Shown here one piece after another: positions 1 to 6,373 of a DNA stretch of 12,399 bases. Location of the stretch: positions 1 through 12,399 of the forward strand of contig DNFG01000112.1 in the NCBI GenBank assembly GCA_003487005.1, written 5' to 3'. This stretch comes from Bryobacterales bacterium (GTDB lineage: Bacteria > Acidobacteriota > Terriglobia > Bryobacterales > Bryobacteraceae). Every line of letters starts with the position of its first letter. The stretch's first letter is position 1. A program made the position numbers and the translations under genes. The notes below the pieces were generated by a model. That model saw nothing but the letters and a program-made list of their open reading frames with translations, ran no database searches and was not told the DNA's origin.

Positions 1-917
1 TTCCGCAGCCGCTGCTCGACCGCCTCGAGGTGATCCGCATCGCGGGTTATAGCGAGGAGGAGAAGGTTGTCATCGCCAACCGCTACCTGATCCCGCGCCA
101 ACTGAAGGAAGCCGGCCTGACCGAAGAGAACGTGACGTTCCCCGACGAGGGACTCCGCAAACTGATCGGCTCCTACACGCGCGAAGCAGGACTTCGCAAC
201 CTCGAGCGCGCCATCGGCCGGCTCGCCCGCAAAGCCGCCCTTAAGTTCGCCGAAGGCCAGGAAGACCTGCTCGACATGAACCCCGACCGGATCGCCGACC
301 TGCTCGGCCCCGAGACCTTCCTCCCCGAGTCAGCGCAGAAGAACCTGCCCGCCGGCGTCGCCACGGGCCTCGCCTGGACCCCCTCGGGCGGCGATGTGCT
401 CTATGTCGAAGCCATCCTGCTACCGAGCGGAAAGGGCCTCACGCTCACGGGCCAGTTGGGCGAAGTGATGCAGGAATCGGCCAAAGCCGCCCAGAGCTAC
501 CTCTGGGCCCACGCGGAAGAGTATGGCCTCGACGCCAAAGCCTTCATCGACATGGGCGTCCACATCCATGTGCCCGCGGGCGCGATTCCCAAGGACGGCC
601 CCTCGGCCGGCGTCACCGCCGCCGTCGCCCTCGCCTCGCTCTACTCGAAAAAGCCCGCGCGGAACGATACCGCCATGACCGGCGAAATCACGCTCACCGG
701 CCGCGTCCTGCCCATCGGCGGCGTGAAGGAGAAAGTCCTCGCCGCCCGCCGCGCCGGTCTGACGCGGGTGGTGATGCCGAGGGCAAACGCCAAGGATCTG
801 CGCGATCTCCCCGAGCATGTCCGCAAGGAGATGGAATTCATTTTCGCGGAACGGATCGACGAGGTGTTCGCGGCAACGCTTCCGGCTTTGCTTCCCGAGC
901 CGACTCCGGCCCGCTAG
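1..917 (+). CDS. lon: Lon ATP-dependent protease, C-terminal third (5' end outside window)
   Basis: Lon is a cytoplasmic AAA+ serine protease that degrades misfolded and regulatory proteins. The reading frame is open from base 3, and the GTG at 30 is an internal valine, not a start: the codons before it read PQPLLDRLE, the usual Lon sequence just ahead of 'VIRIAGYSEEEK'. About 304 residues are visible of the roughly 800 usual for the family. They comprise the end of the AAA+ module with a sensor-2-type REAGLRNLER segment (bases ~180-210), a short linker, and the whole peptidase domain. The catalytic Ser lies in DGPSAGVT (codon 603-605) and the Lys of the Ser-Lys dyad in GGVKEKVLAARRAG (Lys codons 726-728 and 732-734). 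The tail is short and ends PEPTPAR. The N-terminal substrate-binding domain and Walker motifs lie upstream, so the promoter cannot be assessed. It converges on the PhyH gene with a 38-bp gap. Confidence 0.97.
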   Translation, partial: PQPLLDRLEVIRIAGYSEEEKVVIANRYLIPRQLKEAGLTEENVTFPDEGLRKLIGSYTREAGLRNLERAIGRLARKAALKFAEGQEDLLDMNPDRIADLLGPETFLPESAQKNLPAGVATGLAWTPSGGDVLYVEAILLPSGKGLTLTGQLGEVMQESAKAAQSYLWAHAEEYGLDAKAFIDMGVHIHVPAGAIPKDGPSAGVTAAVALASLYSKKPARNDTAMTGEITLTGRVLPIGGVKEKVLAARRAGLTRVVMPRANAKDLRDLPEHVRKEMEFIFAERIDEVFAATLPALLPEPTPAR

Positions 918-918
918 C

Positions 919-937
919 CAGCGGGGTGTCGCCGCTG
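919..937 (+). terminator. weak hairpin in the lon/PhyH convergent gap
   Basis: Directly after the lon stop codon there is a perfect 6-bp stem (CAGCGG at 919-924, CCGCTG at 932-937) with a 7-nt loop. A second 6-bp hairpin (CTGGTT 952-957, AACCAG 966-971) covers the PhyH stop codon. Neither is followed by a clear T-run on either strand, so a classic intrinsic terminator is not shown. The position between two convergent genes is the main reason to list it. Short GC stems also arise by chance in DNA this rich in GC. Confidence 0.25.
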
Positions 938-955
938 CCGGCGGGCTCTGCCTGG

Positions 956-1744
956 TTAACGGAAGAACCAGTCCGTCTGGCCCGCCGCGGCGCGGTCGGC
1001 TTTCATCATCTCGCGAAATGCCTGATAGTAGGCCTCACGGAGATCCCCATAGGTGGCATCGCTGTAGGTGATGAAGCAGGATCGCCGGCTCTCCGCGGTG
1101 TGGTTCGGATCGCTATCGTGCGGGCACAGCGAGTGGAAGACCACTACGTCGCCTGGCTGCAGTTCGGGCACCACGCCCTCGCTGCGGGCCAGCACCTCCG
1201 CCGGGGTGATGCCGCTCGCGGGTCCGAAGATATCCTCCAACTCCGCCTCGCAGTGGTGATCAGAATGTAACCCCGGGTAGAAGCGCACCGCCCCGTTTGC
1301 GGCGTTCGCGGCGTCCACCGCAAGCAGAATCGATAGCAGGCCCGTGGCCGGAACCCCCAGACCGCGCCAGACCGTGTAATCCTGGTGCGCCCCGTAGCCG
1401 AAGGCACCCGGATTCTTGAAGATCAGCTTGTCTTTGAAGAGACAGGACGGACTTCCGAGCACCGATTCAGCGACGGCCAGCAACCGCGGATCGCGGACGA
1501 CCGACTGGAATACCTCCGACAAATCCGCCACGGGATCCAGGCGGTCCACAATCATTCCGCCCGCGGTGGTCCGTCTCGTCACCGTGCGGAGATTGCGTGG
1601 ATCGGCCATCTCCGGAATCCCTTGCAGGCGAGCACATTCGCGCTGGATCGCCTTCACCTCATCAAGGGAAAACACCCCCGGCAGATGGAGAAATCCATCG
1701 CGGTGATAGCGCTGCAACTGCTCGTCCGTCAATCCACCAGCCAT
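956..1744 (-). CDS. Phytanoyl-CoA dioxygenase (PhyH) family Fe(II)/2-oxoglutarate oxygenase
   Basis: This is a predicted cytoplasmic mononuclear iron, 2-oxoglutarate-dependent oxygenase of the PhyH family, which hydroxylates small molecules and fatty acyl derivatives. The protein has 262 residues, normal for the family. It opens with LTDEQLQRYHRDGFLHLPGV, the usual PhyH entry. The HxD iron-binding pair is H120 and D122 (GAHQDYTVW). The distal His is most likely H209 in FHSLCPHDSDPN, with R220/R221 placed to hold 2-oxoglutarate. I chose the ATG at 1744 over the ATG at 1753, because AGGAGG at 1755-1760 sits 10 nt before 1744 but only 1 nt before 1753. The start therefore lies inside the end of the upstream GNAT gene (16-bp overlap), which implies translational coupling. 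It is the last gene of a five-gene run. The true substrate cannot be read from sequence; bacterial members are diverse and the phytanoyl-CoA name is only a family label. Confidence 0.9.
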   Translation of the reverse strand: MAGGLTDEQLQRYHRDGFLHLPGVFSLDEVKAIQRECARLQGIPEMADPRNLRTVTRRTTAGGMIVDRLDPVADLSEVFQSVVRDPRLLAVAESVLGSPSCLFKDKLIFKNPGAFGYGAHQDYTVWRGLGVPATGLLSILLAVDAANAANGAVRFYPGLHSDHHCEAELEDIFGPASGITPAEVLARSEGVVPELQPGDVVVFHSLCPHDSDPNHTAESRRSCFITYSDATYGDLREAYYQAFREMMKADRAAAGQTDWFFR

Positions 1745-2505
1745 TTTGACCATTCCTCCTGAGAACCGGCCACCACCATCCCGGCCTTCGCGTACAGTTG
1801 AGCGCCGGCGCTGGCCTCAATCCCGAACATCCCGAGCAGTCGTCCGGACACGCCGGACCAACCGTTGAAGTGCCCCACCACCGCCGCGCCGGTCCCGTTA
1901 CGGCGGCGGCCCGGGCGGAGCGCCAGGTTCTTCAGGCGAACCATTCCCGGGTACTCCATCCATCCCACAGTGCCAGCCACGCCCTGCCCGTCCTCGATCA
2001 GTCCGTAAGAAAGCTGGCCCGACGCACACTTGCGCTGGATCAGCTCAAGCCAGATCTCCGCCTTATTCTCGTGGCCGTCCGGACCATCTTCGTCTTCCCG
2101 AAACACTTGCAGAGCCTCATCCCAGTCGCGCACCGTTTCGATCGGGCGGATCAACCCCTCCACCGTCGCCGCAGACCGCTGCGCGGCAGACAGGAAGGCG
2201 CTCTCCACTTTCTTCTCGTAGCCGTGAGCCGCCAGCGCCGCGCCCAACCTGGGGTGGTCTGACTGCAGGTACAGGCGGGCCAGGGACGCACCCACGGCCC
2301 GAACCGCCGCCTCGAAACCGGCGATCCACGGCGCGACCTCCTCCTCCGCCAAACGGGGGACATGCACTGCCAAACAACCAGCGGCCAACCTCTGGCAACC
2401 CGGCATCCAGTACAATTCGCCGCCTCCGGGCAGCGGCCGGATTTCGGCGCCGAGACGGAAATAGTCCACATCGCTGCGGAGCAAGGTTTCCAACGCGGTC
2501 CTCAC
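1729..2505 (-). CDS. GNAT-family N-acetyltransferase, probably tandem-domain
   Basis: The 258-residue protein has a recognisable GNAT acyl-CoA-binding core in its second half. Residues ~120-245 include a strand-turn-strand ending in VGWMEYPGMVRLKNLALRP, then the pyrophosphate-binding loop RRRNGTGAA (about 200-207), an AVVGHF helix, and a motif-B-like SAGAQLYAKAGM near the end. The first half (about 40-108) looks like a second, degenerate GNAT half: HPRLGAALAAHGYEKKVESAF resembles a motif-B 'neighbour-residue-then-Gly-Tyr' segment but has no visible acetyl-CoA loop. GNAT enzymes transfer an acetyl group from acetyl-CoA to an amine; the acceptor here is unknown. The start is a GTG at 2505, 7 bp after the isomerase stop, with no strong Shine-Dalgarno sequence, so coupling to the gene before it is likely. 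Its 3' end carries the ribosome binding site of the PhyH gene. Confidence 0.8.
   Translation of the reverse strand: MRTALETLLRSDVDYFRLGAEIRPLPGGGELYWMPGCQRLAAGCLAVHVPRLAEEEVAPWIAGFEAAVRAVGASLARLYLQSDHPRLGAALAAHGYEKKVESAFLSAAQRSAATVEGLIRPIETVRDWDEALQVFREDEDGPDGHENKAEIWLELIQRKCASGQLSYGLIEDGQGVAGTVGWMEYPGMVRLKNLALRPGRRRNGTGAAVVGHFNGWSGVSGRLLGMFGIEASAGAQLYAKAGMVVAGSQEEWSKWLVD
1755..1760 (-). promoter_or_regulatory. ribosome binding site that decides the PhyH start
   Basis: A perfect AGGAGG on the minus strand sits within the last codons of the upstream GNAT gene. It lies 10 nt from the ATG at 1744 and 1 nt from the ATG at 1753, so it supports the downstream start. The same 10-nt spacing is seen at fadN in this window. 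Confidence 0.7.
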
Positions 2506-2512
2506 GTCCGGG

Positions 2513-3529
2513 CTACCCCCGATTCCGCCAGCGCCGCCCCAGATCCAGCACCCTTTTGCCGTACTCGATGCTGCGCTCCAGATGCTCCTTCTGCTGCGCC
2601 TGGACGAGAGGGAGGATCTCGGGCGGCTTGCCGGGCGCGTCCTCGATCAGCATGTACTTCTCGTAAGGGCCGCCGGACTTGGCGAGTTGCAGGAACTTCG
2701 CGTATTCGCTCGCGCGCCCGTTCGGATAGGACGCCCAGTAGGCCGCGTCATTGACGGGCAGGATCGCCGGCAATCGCCCCGTGATTGGTTTGATGACGAC
2801 ACTCACCTCGCGCGGGCACAGTTCGCGGAACCGCTTCAGGATCGCTGGGAAATCGACATTGCCTTCGCCGAGCGGCACCCACTGCACGGCGATGCCCTTC
2901 GGGTGCTCGTAGACGACCGAATCGCGCAGGTGGAACGTGACGGCATACTCGGCCAGCGTCTCGATGGCCGTCATCGGGTGCTCGTGGACAAACACCGGGT
3001 TGCCGGTATCGAGGTAGATGCCCGCGTAGTCGCGCCCCGCTGCCTCGATCATCTGCTTGAACTCCCAGGCCTGGAAATCCTTGTGGACCTCGATGGCGGG
3101 ACGAACGCCGAGGTCTTCGACCTGTGATCGCACGGCCTTCAACAGCCTCACCATCGTTTCGAGGTGCTGCATTGCCGGACCCGGCGGCATCGACGAACGC
3201 TGCCCGAAGCAGACCATCCGGATGAGCTTCGAGCCCATCGCGGCGGCACGGCGCGCGTTGTAGAGAATGTTGTCCACCGAGGCCTGGAACTGCTCCGGTT
3301 TCGCGGGGAACACGCCGCCGCCGCCGGTCTCGAGCTTGAGGCCGAGTTCTTCCGACCACCGCTTCACCTCGGCCCAGTGCGCCGGGTCTTTGGTGCGGGG
3401 ATCGAGCGAATCCTGCAGGAAGATCATGTCCATCTTCTGCGAGGCGGCGTACTCGAGGAGTTGACGGTCGCTCCAGCGGAGGGAGCGAAGGCAGTAGGTA
3501 TTGAGGCCGATGGGCAGGGGCGCGGGCAT
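2513..3529 (-). CDS. sugar phosphate isomerase/epimerase-like TIM-barrel protein
   Basis: This 338-residue protein belongs to the xylose-isomerase-like / AP-endonuclease-2 TIM-barrel superfamily, whose members isomerise or epimerise sugars, inositols and related polyols using a divalent metal. The barrel can be followed strand by strand: PIGLNTYCLR at the start, LKLETGGGG near 65-72, KLIRMVCFG near 101-109, PAIEVHKDF (E147), AGIYLDTGNP (D174), AVTFHLRD (H200) and VPLGEGNVDF near 219-227. Glu147, Asp174 and His200 match three of the four usual metal ligands. The fourth, normally a Glu on the last strand, appears to be Lys247 in VVIKPITGR. The C-terminal ~80 residues are helical and charged. 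No signal peptide is seen, so it is cytoplasmic. It starts at an ATG 18 bp after the DUF433 stop with no clear Shine-Dalgarno sequence. Its substrate is not known; the three matching ligands make the superfamily call firm and the activity uncertain. Confidence 0.88.
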   Translation of the reverse strand: MPAPLPIGLNTYCLRSLRWSDRQLLEYAASQKMDMIFLQDSLDPRTKDPAHWAEVKRWSEELGLKLETGGGGVFPAKPEQFQASVDNILYNARRAAAMGSKLIRMVCFGQRSSMPPGPAMQHLETMVRLLKAVRSQVEDLGVRPAIEVHKDFQAWEFKQMIEAAGRDYAGIYLDTGNPVFVHEHPMTAIETLAEYAVTFHLRDSVVYEHPKGIAVQWVPLGEGNVDFPAILKRFRELCPREVSVVIKPITGRLPAILPVNDAAYWASYPNGRASEYAKFLQLAKSGGPYEKYMLIEDAPGKPPEILPLVQAQQKEHLERSIEYGKRVLDLGRRWRNRG

Positions 3530-3547
3530 GATTACTGGCAGTGTAGC

Positions 3548-3757
3548 TTAACGGCCGGATTGACGGCCGTAGAGCAAGGCAGCTTCAACGTCCTCGACGG
3601 TCAACTGCGGGTACTCCGCGAGCAGTTCTTCCACTGTCGTACCGTTATCGAGGAAGTCGAGCAGCAAGGAGACCCAGATTCTCGTACCGCGGATACAGGG
3701 CGTACCGAAGCACACATTCGGGTCCGCCGTGATGCGGCTGTGAGATTCACCGGCCAT
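3548..3757 (-). CDS. DUF433 domain protein (VapB45-like antitoxin type)
   Basis: This 69-residue protein is a complete DUF433 domain (Pfam PF04255). It carries the signature FGTPCIRGTRIWVSLLLD (about 17-34), then a short helical DNA-binding-like region with NGTTVEELLAEYPQLTVEDV and a final AALLYGRQ helix. DUF433 proteins are usually the antitoxin or DNA-binding half of type II toxin-antitoxin pairs next to a PIN-like/Mut7-C (DUF5615) nuclease gene. No such gene is beside it here: upstream is a membrane protein ending 2 bp before this ATG, and downstream is a sugar isomerase. It may be an orphan regulator or a remnant of a former pair. The ATG at 3757 has a weak AGG-type ribosome site in the end of the preceding gene, consistent with coupled translation. 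Confidence 0.9.
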   Translation of the reverse strand: MAGESHSRITADPNVCFGTPCIRGTRIWVSLLLDFLDNGTTVEELLAEYPQLTVEDVEAALLYGRQSGR

Positions 3758-3759
3758 GC

Positions 3760-4245
3760 CTACGAACCTAGCATGCTGTTAGCACCGTCCGGTTCTTGCG
3801 CTTGTGCCCGCTTCGCCCGGCGGCTTTCGCGGATGCCGATTGCGCTGACGGCGACGGTGGGGATGAGGAGGACGGGGAGCAGCCAGGGAGCGCCGGACGG
3901 CGGAACGATCACCGGCAGCAGGGAAACCAGCGGCAGGACGAGGCCGAGGAACCAGGAGACGGCGATGAACATGGTGGGTGAAGGCGGGTGCTTGCCCGCG
4001 GCGTCGTGCGTCTGACTGGGGAAGACGGCGAACACAAGGACAAATGTGAGCGCGCCGATCAGCGGAACGGTGAGAACCGCGCCTTCGGACTTGGGCCCGA
4101 ACGCGTCCGCCACCCCGCGCCAGTTCCAGTGCCGCGGGTATGGATCCGGCAGCGCATCGTAATTCAGCAACAAATAAAGAGCCGCGCCCGCCAGCGGCAA
4201 CACCGCCGCGCCCGCTGCCATCCAGACCTGCCGCGAGTAGCCCAT
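3760..4245 (-). CDS. DUF1648 domain membrane protein
   Basis: This 161-residue integral membrane protein has four predicted transmembrane segments (about residues 8-27, 56-76, 92-114 and 119-139). Between the first two lies the DUF1648 signature: LPDPYPRHWNWRGVADAFGP, the 'P-x-H-W-x-x-x-G-x-x-D' loop found in SdpI-like and related membrane proteins. The C-terminus is basic and then polar (ESRRAKRAQAQEPDG), probably cytoplasmic. The domain's function is not established; in SdpI it accompanies immunity and signalling, but most family members are uncharacterised. Either the ATG at 4245 or a TTG at 4254 could be the start. I prefer the ATG, since the TTG touches the inverted repeat in the promoter region and neither has a good Shine-Dalgarno sequence. 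It is the first gene of the minus-strand run. Its coding strand is clearly C-rich, unlike the fad genes. Confidence 0.85.
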   Translation of the reverse strand: MGYSRQVWMAAGAAVLPLAGAALYLLLNYDALPDPYPRHWNWRGVADAFGPKSEGAVLTVPLIGALTFVLVFAVFPSQTHDAAGKHPPSPTMFIAVSWFLGLVLPLVSLLPVIVPPSGAPWLLPVLLIPTVAVSAIGIRESRRAKRAQAQEPDGANSMLGS

Positions 4246-4254
4246 ACCGGCCAA

Positions 4255-4278
4255 ATTCTATCAGCAGCGCAATAGAAT
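4255..4278. promoter_or_regulatory. perfect inverted repeat between divergent genes (operator or paired -10 boxes)
   Basis: The divergent gap holds ATTCTAT (4255-4261) and its exact reverse complement ATAGAAT (4272-4278), separated by 10 bp. The arms are an AT-rich island in very GC-rich DNA. Each arm reads TAGAAT outward, one mismatch from TATAAT, so they could be back-to-back -10 elements for the glycosidase gene (plus) and the DUF1648 gene (minus). In that case both transcripts would have nearly no leader. No convincing -35 box is seen on either side. Alternatively the repeat is an operator for one dimeric repressor controlling both genes. Confidence 0.35.
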
Positions 4279-4288
4279 AGGGGACGAT

Positions 4289-6373
4289 ATGCCCACCACG
4301 CGCCGGACTTTTCTCGCGGGCAGCGCCGCTGCCGCTTCCCTTCTCCAGGCCCAGACCGGCGGCGCCCCCGCCGCCAGCGTGCCGCCGCTCAGCCAGATGT
4401 TGCCGCTGCGGTTCCGGCAGGTTCATCTCGACTTCCATACCAGCGAACAGATCGAGGGCATCGGTAATGAGTTCGACCCCGAACAGTTCGCCGCCACCGT
4501 GGAAAAGGCGCGAGTCAACTCCATCACCTGTTTCGCGCGCTGCCACCACGGCATGATCTACTTCGACACCAAGACCAATCCCGAGCGCCGGCACCCGCAC
4601 ATGAAGCGGAACCTGCTTAAGGAGCAGATCGAGGCCTGCCACAAGCGCAATATCCGCGTGCCGATCTACACGACCGTGCAGTGGGACTATTACTCCTCGA
4701 TTCACAACCCCGAGTGGTGGGTGCTCGACGAAAAGGGGCAGCCGACGGGCACGCCCATCAATGAAGCCGGTTTTTACCGCAATCTGTGTGTATTTTCGGG
4801 CTATGGAGAGTTTCTTAAGGCCCACGTGAAGGACCTGTTCAACGATGTGCCGGTTGACGGGCTCTTCTTCGACATCGTGCAACCGAGGGACTGCCACTGC
4901 CAGGTGTGCCGCCCCGCGATGCTGAAGGCGGGGGTGGATTCGCGCGACGCCGAACAGCGCGGGCGTTTTGCTATCGAGCGAATCAACCAGTGGAAGCGCG
5001 AGACGACGGCCTTCGTCCACGCCATCAACAAGAATGTTTCGGTCTTCTACAATGCCGGGCACATCGGCCCGCGCCATCGCGCCGTCCAGTCCGCTTACAC
5101 CCACTTCGAACTCGAATCGCTGCCCAGCGGCGGCTGGGGCTACCTGGATTTCCCGCTCAAGCAGCGCTACGTGCGGACGCTCGGCATTGAAGCGATGGGG
5201 ATGACCGGCAAGTTCCACACCTCGTGGGGCGACTTCCACTCGCTCAAGAATCCCGCCGCGCTCGAGTTCGAAACCAGCCTGATGCTCGCGCTGAATGCGA
5301 AGTGCTCGATCGGCGATCAACTCCACCCCTCGGGCCGGATCGACCGCGCCACGTACGAACTGATCGGCGAAGCCTACGCCAAAGTCGAGAAGAAGGAGCC
5401 GTGGTGCGTGGACGCCCGCCCGGTCAGCGATGTTGGCGTCCTCACTCCGGAGGAGTTCATCGGCGGCGCCGCGCGTACGCTGCCCGCCGCGAGTTGGGGC
5501 GCCGTTCGCATGCTGACCGAGTTGCGGGCCCAGTTCGACGTGCTCGATTCCAAATCCGATTTCAACGGCTATCGCGTCCTGATCCTGCCCGACCGGATTC
5601 CCGTGGACGAAGCCCTCGCCGCCAAACTTGAAGCGTTTGTCCAAAAGGGCGGCGCGCTGCTGGCGAGCTTTGAATCCGGCCTCGATCCGAAGGGCGAGCG
5701 GTTCATGCTGCCCTCGCTCGGCGTCGATCTCGCTGGCGAAGCCCCCTTCAGCCCCGATTTTCTGGTGCCCCGAGGAACCTTCGGCGTGGACCTGCCCGGC
5801 ACCGAGTTTGTCATGTACCTCAAGGGCAAACTCGTCAAGCCCCGTCCCGGCGCCATCGTCGAAGTGGACGCCCGCGTCCCCTACTTCAACCGGACCGCCG
5901 ATCATTTCTGCTCCCACCGCCACACGCCTTCGTCGGGCAAGACCGGCTACCCCGGTATCGTCGGCAACGGCCGCAACCTCTACTTCATGCACCCGGTTTT
6001 CGAGCAGTATCACACCAACGCGCCACGTTGGGTGAAGTCGCTCGTCGCTGCCGCTCTCCGCCGGCAGTTGCCCGACCCCGTGCTCCGCGCCGAAGGCCCC
6101 TCGACGCTGATGGCGACGCTGAACGAGCAGCCCAACCGCTTCATCGTCCACCTGCTCCACTACATCCCGGAGCGCCGCGGACAGAGCCTCGATGTGATCG
6201 AAGACATCATCCCGCTGCATGATGTGGCCGTTTCCGTGAAGCCGTCCCGCGCCGTGAAGCGCGTCGTCATCGCGCCCGAAGGCGCCGTCCTTCCGCACAC
6301 CGTTCGCGACGGGCGCGTCCTGTTCACGCTACCCAGACTCGCGGGCCATCAGATGATCGCGCTCGAAATGTAA
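4289..6373 (+). CDS. Tat-exported glycoside-hydrolase-like protein (GHL6-type barrel plus beta-galactosidase trimerisation-like domain)
   Basis: The 694-residue protein begins with a twin-arginine signal (TRRTFLAG, then an Ala-rich stretch to about residue 22-30), so it is probably exported folded. Residues ~40-370 form a TIM-barrel-like domain of the 'hypothetical glycosyl hydrolase 6' type (PF14871). It has VHLDFHTSEQIEGIG, ARVNSITCFARCHHGMIYFD, IRVPIYTTVQWDYYSSIHNP and DGLFFDIVQPRDCHCQVC. D195 in FFD is a candidate catalytic acid or nucleophile, and C202, C204 and C207 form a C-x-C-x-x-C cluster that I recall as common in this group. E275 (FELESLPS) is another acidic candidate. Residues ~375-590 resemble the class I glutamine-amidotransferase-like fold of the GH42 trimerisation domain (GYRVLILPDRIPVDEAL, FVQKGGALLASF). 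The tail (~600-694) looks like a beta-sandwich. AGGGGA at 4279-4284 is the ribosome site. The substrate is unknown; the barrel assignment rests on remembered motifs. The divergent isomerase operon suggests sugar-related work. Confidence 0.8.
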   Translation: MPTTRRTFLAGSAAAASLLQAQTGGAPAASVPPLSQMLPLRFRQVHLDFHTSEQIEGIGNEFDPEQFAATVEKARVNSITCFARCHHGMIYFDTKTNPERRHPHMKRNLLKEQIEACHKRNIRVPIYTTVQWDYYSSIHNPEWWVLDEKGQPTGTPINEAGFYRNLCVFSGYGEFLKAHVKDLFNDVPVDGLFFDIVQPRDCHCQVCRPAMLKAGVDSRDAEQRGRFAIERINQWKRETTAFVHAINKNVSVFYNAGHIGPRHRAVQSAYTHFELESLPSGGWGYLDFPLKQRYVRTLGIEAMGMTGKFHTSWGDFHSLKNPAALEFETSLMLALNAKCSIGDQLHPSGRIDRATYELIGEAYAKVEKKEPWCVDARPVSDVGVLTPEEFIGGAARTLPAASWGAVRMLTELRAQFDVLDSKSDFNGYRVLILPDRIPVDEALAAKLEAFVQKGGALLASFESGLDPKGERFMLPSLGVDLAGEAPFSPDFLVPRGTFGVDLPGTEFVMYLKGKLVKPRPGAIVEVDARVPYFNRTADHFCSHRHTPSSGKTGYPGIVGNGRNLYFMHPVFEQYHTNAPRWVKSLVAAALRRQLPDPVLRAEGPSTLMATLNEQPNRFIVHLLHYIPERRGQSLDVIEDIIPLHDVAVSVKPSRAVKRVVIAPEGAVLPHTVRDGRVLFTLPRLAGHQMIALEM

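Noticed and set aside
3164..4015. A 283-codon plus-strand frame covering the isomerase 5' end, DUF433 and DUF1648 genes.
   Set aside because: It runs antisense across three genes with family signatures and shows no domain of its own; its composition is that of a reverse-frame shadow.
3548..4245. DUF433 plus DUF1648 as a new toxin-antitoxin or bacteriocin-immunity pair.
   Set aside because: The adjacency is suggestive, but the DUF1648 protein is a four-helix membrane protein without toxin features, and operon membership with metabolic genes explains the spacing equally well. It is kept only as a question in the findings.
3779..6298. An 839-codon open frame on the minus strand opposite the glycosidase gene and running through the DUF1648 gene.
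   Set aside because: Its translation is low-complexity, rich in Gly, Ala, Arg, Asp, Glu and His with no recognisable domain. The opposite plus-strand frame has a Tat signal and glycosidase motifs. Its end lies over the DUF1648 gene in another frame. Long antisense frames are expected at this GC content.
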